Source: Syngnathus acus (taxonomy: Eukaryota > Chordata > Actinopteri > Syngnathiformes > Syngnathidae). From it: a stretch of DNA of 64,000 nucleotides. A model generated the notes under the pieces. The model did not search any database and was not told where the DNA came from. It worked only from the letters and a program-made list of their open reading frames with translations. Every line of letters begins with the position of its first letter. The stretch's first letter is position 1. A program made the position numbers and the translations under genes. Below, piece after piece: positions 1-13,187 of this stretch. The stretch lies in assembly GCF_901709675.1 (NCBI RefSeq), contig NC_051097.1:7294039-7358038 (forward strand), written 5' to 3'.

Positions 1-365
1 TAGGCAGTGTAGCAAAACAAATGTGATGGCTTGTATTAAATCCAAATATTAAGTCTCTGGAGTGCCTGCCTGCACAATCAAGTGTGAAATTAAATCTTTT
101 GATAGCTCCCATTTCTGAAAATGGCTGCGGTAATGTTGGACGTGACGATTAGAAAGTAAGTCTTAAATATAGCTTCCTGAAAGTAACGCACCCTTGTGCG
201 GCATTTAAATCTTACCGGTACACCACTACTGTTTGAGTCACTCTGTGACTGCGTATTCTGTGGATCCGAGCTGCTGCATAGTGATGACTAGGGTGAGAAG
301 ACAAAAAAAAAAAAAAGTCAGAAAAGTTCCAAGGTCACTGTTTGGTTCCTCTCGTGTCAACTTAC

Positions 366-3300
366 ATCTGTGCTAATGGTCGAGTCCCGCTCCACCACTG
401 GCGCTTGTTCGACACTGTTGCCGGACAAACACCTGGCGAGGGCCTCTGCGTGTTTCTCACGCTCCCTCTGTTGGACAATGGCCTCGCAGCCTTGCCATTC
501 TTTCATGGTCTGCTCGTACATGAGCCGCATCTGCTCATCAATCTGAACCGCAGACAAATATTTTTAAAATAAATGCAGCATCCATGACATTTGGAAAACT
601 CAAAAAGATACAAATACCTCCAGCCTGCTTTTCTCAGTCATTGTGAAACGGTAATGTCCCAACAAGAAGGGCCAGACTTCCTTGCGCAAGGAAGGTGCCA
701 CGCCTCCAAAATAGACCAACCTGTATATCTCCAGCTCTTCAAAGGCCTGAAATTAAATTCAGATTTTTTTGTGATCCCACTTCACCCATTTTTGTGTGTC
801 CTGTAACTCTTACAGAACTGTCCTGGAGAAACCTGGCCCAGACGTCAGCAGAGAGACCCCCCTGTGCATTCGAGGGCACATCAGGGAAGACTATGGTGGT
901 GTTGACCAGAGCGGAGAGGTGGGTGCGAACCGTGGACAGGTGACGACAATACGCCAGCCCTGGAGTTGAAAAAAAAAAACTGCCATGAGAACTGTTGTAG
1001 TCAATAAGATCCGAGTGAAATTTGCACTCACATCCATAAAATGCACGGGAGATGATCTGGTACTTCATGGTGTCACAGAGGAGCTTCAAAGGAGCCCTGG
1101 TCAATTACATGAGATTCACTATAAGAACTTTATTTGGATAGGAGGAACTGGTCACCTTTCTTGACTGCAGCCACTTGGCAGAGAGCTATCGGATGATCCT
1201 GTCTGTGAGCAGGAGGAACCAGAGGACGTCCTGGGTGTTGGTTGCCACATGTTCATACCCTGGTCCATCAACTCTAAAGGCACTGCAAAGAACAGCAGAC
1301 CCCCAATATGAGTGGACAGTTGTCAAGTAGCTCGTGATTCAGTGGCCATCTGTGTCTCCTAGACACTAATCTCGAGTTACTCGATTCTGGACACTCACTG
1401 AACTCCATTTGAATCCCAGGAAAGAGGATCCGAAACACGTAATCCGTTGCCTCGTCATCCTCTTTATCAGACACCGAGTCGCATGAGCTATGCGGGCTCC
1501 TCCTGCGCAATTTGGGGAAAACCTTTCCCTATGTATGAAAAGAAACTATTTCATCCATGTACACGACATCCAAGAAGTAGTCACTAATGGCCGACCTTCC
1601 CCCTCTGATTCCAAAGCGGTGGGTCCAGCTGGCCGTGAGGAAGAAGGCCCGTCTCCAAGCAGGTGAGAAACTGGAGCAGGTGGCCGCCTTTGGGGAAGTG
1701 CAAAGGGGGTCTCTGGATGCCATCTTGGCTCACCAACACGAGGGTTCCACCACTGTTCACTGAGATGCAAGGTCCTAAAGTTAATGTCGATTAACACTAG
1801 AAGATGAAAAATCAATTACCTTGCTGGTGACAGTGGAGGTATACAATCTCCTCCAAGCGAATCGTCATGGCGAAATCCCAGTAGACACTGTGTGTGTCGG
1901 GGGGGGGAATCTTTAGTCTCTATTGGACCAACCCACTGTTAGACCTTACCTCTTCTCAGAATCCAGCTCCCCCACATTGCCATTCATTAGCTGATTGGGC
2001 GTCCATTTAAGTGTCATCAGCTCTCCCGTTTGATGCAGCGAGAGGTAGCCCGGAATGGCCTCCATGTCGTCCCTCTGGAGAGGCACAGTAGCAACATGGA
2101 GGTCTCACGCTGGATCTCATGGGATCGCGGGTAGGCCGACATACCGGCTGCACCAGGACGTTGTTCTTTCCAAACAGCAATGTGGTTCTGGAGTTTTGGT
2201 GCAGCGATTCCACATACTCTCTCGCCCACACCAAAGGGCGATCGTCCATGCTGCCACTGGACTGCCTCTTTTGAATCTATTAAAAAGGAGGATTAGACGC
2301 TTAAGTGGAACTGAGTGAATTGCTAACTAACCAGGGCAGGCCTCCTGGAGGGTGAGTCCTGTCGACAATGGCCGCTGTGGATGCGGTGCCTCTGTACCAG
2401 CTCGTCGGCTGACGGGTCTGTCCAGAAATGGTCAGCGGTCTTCACTTGGGTGTACTCCAAAGCACAGGGGCCGACTGTAAGGTCAAAGAACGTGTCACAA
2501 AAATGTCTGTTTGCTGTATAACGTCGGCTATCATTACCCAAAAGTGAGGCAAGAATTTGTCCATCCACAGGATCCATCAACATGGCTTCTTTCTCATAAA
2601 AGATACTATGGGGAGAAGAAAAGAAAATGGCTGGATCATTGTGATGCGTCACAGGTACGTTTGCATATTGATACCTGGAGTTCTCCACTAAATACAGTAT
2701 GATCTTGTCCAGGAGCTTCTCCAGAAGAGCCGTTCGGATCCACAAGTGTTTGAGTGCCTGAGGCGGAAGGTTGTTCAACTTGGACCGGCGACTTCGCCCA
2801 ATGCCCTGCGAGGAATTGTTCTGTTTGCTGGAAGACACGTTAAGGTATCAGTGCCATGCGTTCATTGCCACTCGTACGGCTTAGTTCACCTGTTTTCCAT
2901 AAGTTGCTCCAGCTCTTGGACCTTGTGACAAAGTTGCTCTGCGGGCGTGAAGCTTTTGGCCACTTTCATGAAGAGCGCTGCCACTTTGTTGCTGCACAGC
3001 AGTCCCGCGATACGCCGCTTTAACCCGTGCAGCACACAGGCTTCCACCACAGCTACACACACAGACACAATTTTAGCACTGCAGTGGTTCCTTGACCAAA
3101 AAAGAAAAAAAGAATCTAGACCCTCATATTTAAATTAAGTTCCACGCTTGGTCACAGAACAAACTAAGTCAAGATGCTGCAGTATTAGATGCAATGTGAT
3201 TTCTTAACTGCACGTCAAAAAAAAAAAACAGGTGAAAGGGAAGCACAGGTGGCACAATGAACCAAAACACTGTTGCTAGGATATGAGAGATGTGAATTCA

Positions 3301-4665
3301 CACACAGACACACACACACACACACCTCACACCTGGTTAGCATTAACACCTCCGAGGGGTGTTATCCGACTATTGTACAAAATTCTTGTCTGGCCACCCT
3401 TTGCGAAAGAACCTCAGTTATTTAACGGAGAAGTGCTGAAGTGCTTGTAAGCCATTTATTGCATGTGTAGTTGAACTGGCAGCGCTATTTTAATGAATTG
3501 TCACAGAGCGTAAGTAATTGCACATTCAACCTAACAAAAAAGACCCGAGAGGGTTAAAAGCTGCCGAGTATTGTGTAATAGGACCCGGCTATAACGGTGA
3601 GGATGCTTTTTCCATTGCCATCCTGTCGTGAGAATGTTCCATGAAAATATGCAAACTTGTCTACCACAGAATGAGACGATGTGGCTGCTGTCGGCGTGCA
3701 CAAATTTCCTCGTCACCGCCTCCTCCATGATCTGTTTCACCTGCGGGAGAGAAAGATCAACGCTCATCCATGGCCCTCAAGCCACTGCGGCTCCATCAAA
3801 GCAAGCTCTTCCAGCTTTCCAGTATGCAGCGTTAATATCGTTTTCAAAATGGAGAAACCAATGATGGACATTACTCTGACCTTGACAAGCGCCTCAAGTT
3901 ATAGCCACAATGTTTTCATGCGGCAAGTCGGATGATTCTGCTGTGCAAATCCTGACTAGAACCCTCAAAGCATTCATAAAGGTACAGTATGTATTCAACT
4001 TTATATTACTGTATTTTGTTTCATGCCACTCCAAGTTTCGTTTAGTTAGTTCCAGACCAAACATTTAAAACAATCAAATCATTTATGGAAAATGCTATTG
4101 ACATGTTAACAGTTAGCATAGCTAGTTGCTGAACCATCAAAGCAATTGATATTTGAATACAGTGGAGCAACACATGTAGACAGATACTCACCGTTATAAA
4201 TGAAACATGACTAATAGGGCACATCAGATGGAGCAGCACAATGAATCATACTGCAGCATTAAATTATGATACTCAGACTGTTATATTCACATTGTATTTG
4301 TGTTATTACTGTTTCTATAAAGTTTTTTTCAGGGGAAAATGTATGTTCTATATTATGTGTGGGCGGGGGTGATGCACATACATTTGAGACTTTTTGGTGG
4401 CCTTAAATATAATAAAATATAGTAAATATAATGTATAATATAAACTATAATTAAAATTGAGCATTTTTTGGCATGTTGACCATGTTTCCCCCCCCCCACC
4501 CAAAATGGTTATATCCATGTATGGTATATAAAATGCAAAAAAAAAAAATCAGCCCCTCCTCGTGCGTATGTTTGAGATGCAATGAGTCACAGGTGAGGGG
4601 GAAGTACCGTGCTTTCTCACTTGGGAAGAAAAAAAAAGAAGAAAAAACCAGCCATGTTTTCCCTT

Positions 4666-4739
<74 letters not shown>

Positions 4740-5169
4740 ATCTATCTATCTATGAGGAATCAACACTGAGATGATTAGTCTGCTGTCGTTTCAATGCAAA
4801 ACAGACTAAGAACAGAAAAGCCACCTTAATTTACATGGCAATAGAATCGAAATGGAAAATGGTGTGCACGCGCGCGCGCCTGTGTGTGCGCGCATCATCA
4901 GCACCGTCGTCATCACCAGCATCATCACCATCACAGCTATATACGGTGTGCATTCTTTTTTAGCTTCTCCGCCGATTTAGGTGATAATAAAACGTTGAGA
5001 TCAAGCCAATAAAAACCACAACGCACCTCTTTTTTCACACTGCGCAGCAATTTCTGACGAGTCTCCTCTTCTGTCACGACAGATCAACAATCAATACAGC
5101 ATGTGTGTACATTTAGGCAATGATCATCTTCGATGCATAATAAAAATGATAATAAGGCTTACCTCCCAT
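366..5169 (-). CDS. sgsm1: SGSM1, small G protein signaling modulator 1 (5' part; 3' exons beyond left edge)
   Basis: Cytoplasmic RUN-TBC protein that binds RAB/RAP small GTPases and, through its TBC domain, acts on RABs. Coding exons in transcript order: 5163-5169, 5027-5070, 3665-3740, 2890-3052, 2675-2827, 2538-2605, 2332-2474, 2145-2276, 1950-2074, 1820-1887, 1596-1759, 1399-1528, 1156-1282, 1032-1096, 814-959, 618-746, 366-542. Phases add to 639 open codons. The start is the ATG at 5169, giving MGEEETRQ. Exons 2-7 encode the RUN domain ([55 protein letters not shown]). Exons 8-12 encode the family-specific middle region ([31 protein letters not shown]). Exons 14-16 lead into the TBC domain ([28 protein letters not shown]). 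The catalytic TBC motifs lie off the left edge. SGSM1 is preferred to SGSM2 because of the [17 protein letters not shown] and [10 protein letters not shown] segments. It is divergent from git2. Confidence 0.95.
3301..3325. repeat. (CA)n microsatellite in sgsm1 intron 3
   Basis: Near-perfect CA dinucleotide run, interrupted once by a G. It lies in the intron between the exons at 2890-3052 and 3665-3740. Confidence 0.9.
4667..4737. repeat. (CT)35 microsatellite in sgsm1 intron 2
   Basis: Uninterrupted CT tract of about 71 bases, followed at once by a short TCTA run. A purine/pyrimidine mirror tract of this length can form triplex (H) DNA and is probably length-polymorphic. The Ser-Leu and Arg-Glu repeat reading frames across it are artefacts. 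Confidence 0.95.
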
Positions 5170-6056
5170 GGCTGCAGGTTGCACGCGCTTTCTTAGAGGT
5201 CAACACTGTCCCAAAAAAATAAAAAGCGTACTCCGTGTTCCTTTGCGACTAAATTAAACCTATGTGCTACCTCTCCGTCGACCAACACCCCTTTAAAGCT
5301 ACAGTACCCCCCCGATAAGCGGTCGTGTAGCGCGCGCGCGCGCGCGGGGAGGTTGTTTTGCAGCATGCACGGATTGGGGGTTAAGAAGCTGCTCGTGCCG
5401 TCTCATTAAGCAGAGTCGTTGCAATTTTCCTAATGAAGTGGCGCGGGGATGCCACGCAACTGCAACAAGGGAGCCTATCAGTTCTCAGTATTGTTTTAGA
5501 ATTTATTGTGCAACCAGTGCAAGATGGTGATGATGATAAAAATGGCACTCGAGAATATATGGGTTCCTTATTTTTCAGGGACGATGGATGAACATAAGGG
5601 AGCCAATTCATAAACACTTTGAACGGGCAGTAATGACAAACTATTCTTTGAAACTTCTCAGCTCCTCTGTACAGCACTAATATTCATTTCAGGAGGAGTT
5701 GATTTCAGACACTTTGTCACAGCACGAATTAAACTCAAGTACCACGGTGTGAGAATTACTAATTAAAGTCTAATTTACTTGTTAATTCTAAATTTCCTTG
5801 CTACGGTTTCAATTATAGGTAGGTTAAGTGGACATCGAGGACGCGGAAGTGACCGAGGAAGCGAACAAGGAGGCACTAGAGAGAAACGGAACGGTCCCAT
5901 CTCATCTTTGTTCAACAGTAGGCAGGGCAGATGGGCAAGAGAGAGTTGTTGCTTTTTTTCCACCAGCCATTATCGACTGCTGCTCGACTGGCTCAGTAAC
6001 GGTCGCCAACTATTCTTCTGGTTTGTTTGTATAATATAATAAGCATCTAAAAGGGG
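5170..6056. promoter_or_regulatory. Divergent sgsm1/git2 promoter region and 5' UTRs
   Basis: The two start codons face away from each other across 887 bases, so promoters and untranslated first-exon sequence must share this interval. It contains a (CG)8 run at 5331-5346 inside a short CpG-rich patch. The small open frames here (for example 5828-6034) have no family resemblance and are taken as 5' UTR noise. No TATA box was identified with confidence. A bidirectional promoter is inferred from gene orientation only. Confidence 0.5.
5331..5346. repeat. (CG)8 alternating tract, Z-DNA prone
   Basis: Sixteen bases of strictly alternating CG between the sgsm1 and git2 start codons. Alternating CG is the classic Z-DNA-forming sequence. 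CG runs are normally eroded by methylation, so survival here suggests an unmethylated promoter. Confidence 0.85.
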
Positions 6057-8808
6057 ATGTCAAAGCGAGTGCGAAGCAAAGAGGTCTGCGCGGACTGCAG
6101 CGCTCCGGGTAAGTCAAACAAGCTAACTGCTCAGCTACCGTGCTAACCCGCTAGCCTTTAACACAACGTTATAAACGGTGTATTGTTCGTCTTTAATACA
6201 GAACTATCGTGATCCAGTTAGCTCATTTTAGAAACATTTTTTTCTCAGTGTTACGCTTGTGGTCTAACTGTGTCCTTGGTAGTGTCTTTACGTGCGTTTC
6301 TGCGCGAGATGTTACGAACTTTTCAGCTTCTCGCGATATTTTACGAGTAACATCTACTACTGCTTCGATGAGTTAGTGAGGAGAAACTAAGACGTTTTCA
6401 TGCTCTAAATGAAGGAGGGATGAATTAACCATCCATGGAACGAACTGTTTAACTGTCTTATTTGTTTATCCGCATTATCCATGACAATTTAAGTTTAATG
6501 TTGATATACTGCATCCAAATACTTGAGTTTCTACTTCATGTGTGTTTTGCAGAACCTCGCTGGGCCTCCGTCAACCGGGGCGTGTTGATCTGCGATGAGT
6601 GCTGCAGCATCCATCGAGGTCTGGGACGACACAGCTCCCAAGTCCGACATCTGACCCACTCTGTGTGGCCCCCTTCCCAGTTTCAGGTGACTGGTGCTAC
6701 CGCCTTGTGTAGCTGTTGTCCAATCTCACACATTAATAGAGCATTTAATGGTTGTTGTTTTTTTAGATGGTGCAGACACTTTACGGCAATGGAGCCAATT
6801 CGATATGGGAGCACAGCCTTCTGGACCCCTCATCCTCAACTAGCGGCAAGCGTAAAGCCAATCCTCAAGACCGTGTTCAGTAAGTATCTGTTTTACGAAT
6901 CAATTCTTGATCATTCAACAACACTACAAGACCGAATCAAATCAAATATGCTGTGTCCAGTCCCAATAAGACAGAGTTTATTAAGGCCAAATACCAGATG
7001 TTGGCGTTTGTCCATCGCATGCCTTGTCGGGAGGACGACAGCGTGACCGCCAAAGATCTTAGCAAGGTAAGAATTCAACATTCCACTGAGTCATGATTGA
7101 ATCCCATTGAAGCGTTGAATCTGTATTCAGTAGTAATAATTTTCCACACACAATAAAAAAACTTGACCTGCAGTGTAAATCCTTGCCAAACTCACTCGGC
7201 TCTCTCTGTGCAGCAACTGCATTCCAGCGTTCGAACAGGGAACCTGGAGACCTGCCTGAGACTTTTATCCCTCGGAGCGCAGGCCAACTTCTTCCATCCG
7301 GTGAGTGAGACGCTCCAGCCGATTGTTGGTGTCATTTCCTTTTCAGGTGATATCATGTTGCTAATAATACGCTTTTTTTTTTTTCTCCACGGGATCACAG
7401 GAAAAAGGAAACACGCCATTGCACATAGCGGCGAAAGCGGGACAGTTGTTACAAGCCGAGCTGTTGGCTGTGTACGGAGCTGATCCGGGAGCTCTCGACT
7501 CCAGTGGGAAGACTCCCATTGATTATGCGAGGTAAAGCCAAGCCAGCGTGAGTCATTTGCAGTCTTACGGGAAGAAAAAAACAGATGCGTATGATATTCC
7601 TATTTCAGTGTGCTAACCAGAGCCAGAAGGTGGAAGAAAAAAAAAATTCAAACTAGCAGTCCGCCATGAGCATGTTGTCCGATACAAGATGATGATGTCA
7701 CATGATGGCTGACTAATTCAATGAGTGTAACGCCGAAGCATAATTCAGTAGGCCAGCCTGCTTAGCTGAACATTCTCTTATTTTTAAACATATGCCAGGG
7801 TTCCAAAATTCTTCACAGCCTGACAATAATAAAAAAAAAAAAAATCCAAGCAGGAGCATACATAAATAAGTATTTGTACATCTTCCAAACTTGTTATCAC
7901 AGACAAGCCGGGCATCAGGAGCTGGCCGAGCGTCTCGTGGAGATCCAATACGAACTCACTGACCGCTTAACGTTTTACCTTTGTGGACGAAGACCAGGTA
8001 AGAATGAGAAGCATCAAAGTGACTCCTGTCTAGTGGCTGAGAGTTTGATGTCATTGTTGTTGTTGCAGATCACAGATTTGGGCAACACTTCATCATTCCC
8101 CAAATGGCTGACAGGTACTCCTACTTTTATATACAGCTCTGGTGGCGTGGGGATAAGAAAGCAAAATCACGGGTTAAGCATGTATGTCAATGCTGTGATA
8201 AAAAAAAATTGGGAGTTATGTTGTGCGTAGTTTTAAATAAAATCAGAGAAACTGTATTAATTGCAGTCATTAATGCAAATACTTTCCCGACACTGCCTTC
8301 TTTTGATGGCTACAGGAATAAGTGAGTATCCGTCCGGCGTGTTTTGGTGACCTTTGTTACACACTTTTGTTTGCTTTGAATTCATTTACTTTGTTCTCTT
8401 TTAAAGCAGTCTAGATTTGTCCGAATTTGCAAAAGCCGCTAAAAAGAAGCTCCAGTCTGTAAGTCCTCCTGTTCTATGACTTATTTTGAAGTTGTTTTAC
8501 CAATTTTTTGATTTTTGTTTTCTTCTTGTTTTGTTCCAGCTAAGTAACCATCAGTTTGAGGAGCTTGCTATGGATGTTTACGACGAAGTAGACAGACGAG
8601 AAACGGATGCAGGTAGAATGCAGCAAAAAAATATATATATATATTATACAGTCGTTAATGCATCAAGAGAAAATGAACAAAAACATGAAAGCGCACAGTC
8701 ACCGTGACTTTTCAAAAGTCAACTTAGAGTCGTTGTCATCTTTCCTGTGACAACAACATGACCTTGAAGGCAGCACGACTAATGCTGCTAATGGATGATC
8801 ACCCCCCG

Positions 8809-8847
<39 letters not shown>

Positions 8848-11800
8848 CCCGGCTTGATCCTCAATTGGCCAAATGAAATTCTAGCTGAATTGTTTGTGAG
8901 TGGAACAAAGCTGAGGTGGAAAAGCTCCAGAGACAATTTGTATAGTCATAAATTTAAGTGGCAAGTACGTCCATTTATTTTGTGTGTGTTTTTTTTTCTT
9001 CTAGTGTGTTTGGCCACTCAGAACCACAGCACGCTGGTAACAGACACCACGGTGGTGCCTTTCCTGCCGGTCAACCCAGAGTACTCCTCCACCAGAAACC
9101 AAGTAGGTTCTGCCCCCATTAAAAAAAAAAAAAATACATATTTAAGTGTATTGTTGTTAGTTAGTGAATTCCTCCCTCAGGGTCGTCAGAAGTTGGCGAG
9201 GTTTAGCGCCCATGAATTTGCCACCTTGGTCATCGATATTCTGACGGACGCCAAACGTCGGCAGTGGGGGAATTCCTGTGACAGTCCCAAAGGTGCGACA
9301 GTTTTTTTGGGTCGCACTCGATTGGCGTATAGGAAATTATTTTCCTGTTACTGTCCATTGTACGTCTCTACAAAATGTCTCTGTCTACAGAGAGCGTGGA
9401 GCTGATCCTGCAAGGGATAAACAGTCGCCACAGCAGCGAGAGCCAAGACAACGACCAGCCCGACTACGACAGCGTGGCCTCGGATGAAGATCCGGTCCAA
9501 GATGCCATCCGCAGGGACAACGGCACTGATGGAAGGACCAAGGTTTGGCTAGCCGCCTGCTCTCTCTTTTTTTTCTTCTTTTTTTCTCCCAACACTAATG
9601 AAATGAATTTGGCTGACGCGCACCAGAGCTCCGAGTCATCCGACTTGTCGGACGGAGGCCCCATCACGGTGAAGGAGTTCATGGACGTGAAAAGCGCCCT
9701 CACCGCCTCGGAAGTCAAAATCCAACAGCTCCTCAAAGTCAACTGTCACCTGAGTGAAGAGCTGCGAGCCATGCAGGGCAAGGTTAGTCAAGTGCCAAAC
9801 CTCTCAGTGAATCAGACGTCGTCGTCGTCTCATTTCCTGTGCTGCGCTGCTCAGAAACACCCAAAGCTTCCGTTTCCTTTTTCTCCGGCCAGCGAGATCT
9901 ATTTTGCTTAACTGCTGGTTCATTCACACAGCAGTTTTAAGACCAGCTTTGTGACTTTAGCCACGTGAAATTAATTCAATTAATCACTATCACATTTTAT
10001 TATAGGTCAGGCAAATGCAAAGGAACCATGTGATATAAAAGCCACTTTATAGTTGTTAACTTAATAAACACTTAAAATAGCCAAAATGTTTTTTCTTGAG
10101 GTTTGGCTGCAATTTCCTCAACACCCCTCTTTCTCATGTCACCCCTCAGCTGAACTCCCTGCAAACGGAGAACACGACGCTACGGTGGCATGCCCCCGCC
10201 GCGCCGCACCAGGTCCAGGGGCCCGCGGGCCGGCGCCAGACCCGAGGCGTGCGCGCCATGTCCATGTACGAGACGGGCTCCATCCCCAGACAGTCCCCCC
10301 ACCGCGACGCCACCGCTCGGCGGGAGGACGGTGTCGTTTTACAGCCCTTCCCCACCAACGTAAGCGCCGCCGGGGCATTGCGGCTCCCGCTCGGCCGTTG
10401 ACGTGACTCGGTATACATGCCTGGCTTGGAGCTGGTGGTGGTTTTGTTTTTTTGTGAGATCATTCATTCATTTGATTGGACTTGGCTGAACTTGGTGTGA
10501 CCCTTTTCTAGATGGGGAGGGGTCCTTTGGGAACGGCCGCTTCCTCCCTCCCATCCTTCCCCTCTTCCCTGTCCTGGTCACGGGACGAGAGATCTCGAAG
10601 GGTTAAGTACCGGAGGGCTCCACAAAAAGCACCCCCGCCCTCCACTTTTTGCGCTCTCACTTGACGTGCGTCTCTTTAAAAGCAGCTTGGCTTGTCTTGC
10701 CGTCCGCACCCTCGCTTTTGATTAAAGCCACAGGGTCTAAATGTCCCCGAAAAAAAGCTGAAATGTGCTTCTTGGCCCTCGATGAAAACATTCATTATTC
10801 ACGCCAGCATTTGTTTGCATCGACTAATCGCATCCTTTCGCTTGTCGTCCTTTTTGCAACCGACAATGCATGACTGTGCGGTTTTGTTTGCGCATTTGGA
10901 TGGGATGGTAACTGTCTTGGTGTCCCCACAGGGCTGCAGTTTGGAGGCATACAGTGCCATGCTCAACTGTGAGACTGCACCGAGCCACTGTGAACCAGAA
11001 TATAGCGGGTAAGAAATTTCTTGGGTCTAACTGCCACTTTATTAACTGGGTTGAACTGCAAAAGTTCAACGACACTATATAGTTTAAACTCTTCTCCCCC
11101 GTATTTTGTGCGCTTTCAGTGGCCCCCTGGCAAACTCTGAGGGGGCCGAGGGTGAGACGGAGCGCGAGGAAGACGCCGCCGCCCTTCCGTGCACGGAGGA
11201 CGTCATCTGTAAGACGGAGCAGATCACCAAGAACATTCAGGAGCTTCTGAGGGCCGCCCAGGAGACCAAACACGAAAGGTACGGCATCCCAAAGTTTTTT
11301 TAATTTTTTTAATAATAATAATACTAAAGTGCAACAATTAATTGACAACTAATCAATTCCGATGAGTCGGTAAATATTTTGTTAATCACTTAATTGTTTT
11401 GAGAACTTGTTCTTTTTTGTACTTTTACTTGTGATCGCTTGTATTATATTGCCCCCTGGTGGCCAAGGCCAACACACCAGATGAAGCGAAACCATTTTTT
11501 TTTAACGTGTGCATCCTACAGCTTCGTTGTTTCTAGGTCAGCACATAGTAATGTTTGACTTGAGGGCATAGACATGACTGGCCGGGCCTCATTCATACTG
11601 GTCGCCCCGAGCAACAAGGCAAATGCAGCGAAAGAGAAGCAAGCAGCTGTATTCTTTGGAACACATGAAGCGTAGTGCACATGCACTTTTATTTATTTTT
11701 TAATCACAGAACGTAACAATAACAAGAAACTTTTCATTGCAGCTCGTGTGCTCACTGCCATTTGTCTTCACTTTCACATTAGTACGCTACATTTCATGCA

Positions 11801-12653
11801 TGTCCGACTCAGCCTTCTTTAAATTCTTATTCAACTGTACATATTCGCTGCCAGTTTAAATAAGTTGGGGGGAAAAAAATGCATACAGCATGAGCCATAC
11901 TCGTAACAGACAAAATGGGGCCATCGCCGTGACATCGCTGTCTTTCCTGGCCTGTGTGAATCAGCTCCTTTGTTTGGAGTCGATGCGACACTTACTGCAC
12001 ATGCAGCAGTGTGAAAATGCAAATCTCTTGTCGAGAATAAAACAGGCTAATGGATGATAATAAATAAAAGTCATTATTCAGTTATTAGGATGATCGTAAA
12101 AAATAGACTGTAAATATTAATGACCTACAAAACAAAACATACAAATCCCATTTGATGCAAATAAATGTTAATATGTACATGAATAAATAATTATATATGC
12201 ATTCAGTAAATGACACGGCTTTAGCACTGACCATGCATGTATATTTGTGTCACTCCGGGCAGCTTCCTCCCGTGTTCAGAGAAAATCTGTGTGGCTGTGA
12301 AGGAGATGGCCGCTCTGTTTCCCAAGGTAACACAACACCTCGCAAACAATAGCACGCGTTTACCAAACAACACTACACAATGTGCAGACTCTTGCTCATT
12401 TTGCCACCCTCTGTGACAATATGACCTGTTCTGATTTCTTCCTTGGCAGAGGCCGTCCTCTGAGACGGTTCGCAGCTCCCTGTCGCTGCTCACCTCCAGC
12501 GCCAGCCGCTTACACGGCGAATGCCGCGGCCCGTGCCCTGCCGCCGCCGCCGACGTCCAGCTGGTCACACAACAGGTCATCCAGTGCGCCTACGACATCG
12601 CCAAAGCCGCCAAACAGCTCGTCACCGTAACCACCAAAGAGAATAGCAACTAG
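6057..12653 (+). CDS. git2: GIT2, ARF GTPase-activating protein and PIX/paxillin scaffold
   Basis: Stimulates ARF GTP hydrolysis and scaffolds PIX, PAK and paxillin at focal adhesions. Exons: 6057-6108, 6553-6686, 6767-6879, 6961-7066, 7214-7300, 7401-7531, 7903-7997, 8069-8114, 8407-8458, 8540-8612, 9005-9102, 9181-9292, 9391-9542, 9627-9782, 10150-10359, 10512-10601, 10932-11008, 11120-11278, 12263-12326, 12450-12653. They total 736 aa (human GIT2 is about 759). The ArfGAP zinc finger is intact (Cys11, Cys14, Cys31, Cys34) with the catalytic arginine at 39. Ankyrin repeats follow (GNTPLHIAAKAGQ). Next come the Spa2-homology repeats (FEELAMDVYDEVDRRE; LARFSAHEFATLVIDILTDA), a short coiled coil (EVKIQQLLKVNCHLSEELRAM) and the C-terminal paxillin-binding helical bundle (TEQITKNIQELLRAAQE; VTQQVIQCAYDIAKAAKQL). 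The start codon is supported by the MSKRVRSKEVCADC beginning. The variable linker (exons 15-17) is the least conserved part. Confidence 0.97.
8811..8845. repeat. (CA)n microsatellite in git2 intron 10
   Basis: About 17 uninterrupted CA units between the exons ending at 8612 and starting at 9005. It is non-coding: no spliced frame uses it. Confidence 0.93.
11451..11462 (-). promoter_or_regulatory. CTCF-like core motif in git2 intron 18
   Basis: Reads GCCCCCTGGTGG on the plus strand, so the minus strand carries CCACCAGGGGGC, the canonical CTCF core. It lies in the roughly 1 kb intron 11279-12262. This is a motif match only, and some fish repeats carry similar motifs. Confidence 0.4.
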
Positions 12654-13187
12654 CCAGAATCCCCTCCAGCCCTCCCCCCAAAACGATCATTTCACGTCCT
12701 AGAGAATTACATTCCTTTAACTTGGGAAATTGAACAGTATTTATTCATAGCTTGATAACGAACAGTGACCAGGGGTTCACAAACTTTCAGTTCCGGCGGA
12801 GAAAAACGGCAAGTAAACCGAACTACCAAATGTGCCATAGGAATTGAACAGGTGCTTATTTGTGAGAGGTGAAAAACGTCAATGTTAGAAAGAATAGAAT
12901 TACTTTTTTTTTTTTTTTTAAGAAAATGTTTAATCTTACGACAGTTAAGTCACATTTTTTCCGACGTTTTGAAAATGATACAACGCAATCTTTTATGGAG
13001 AATTGTTTACGGACCCTAGTTTCCAAACCCCTGGTTTTAGATGGAGAATAGGTTACCTCACAACTGCAGCAGCTAGCGATTAGCATTCCACTGATAGCAA
13101 TGGCGTTATTTCATGGATTTGTGGCTAACCCCAGTTTCAACCCTTTGCTACAAAGCAGGGAGAATATATCGCCATGGCAACTACGAT

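Noticed and set aside
4451-4769. Open frames with Ser-Leu or Arg-Glu repeats
   Set aside because: Both are translations of the (CT)n microsatellite in an sgsm1 intron.
5828-6034. 68-residue open frame just before the git2 start
   Set aside because: It ends before the git2 ATG in another frame and resembles nothing known. It is probably 5' UTR sequence.
8758-9405. 215-residue open frame on the plus strand
   Set aside because: It runs through a CA repeat, two git2 introns and parts of two git2 exons. The exon parts are explained by git2 splicing.
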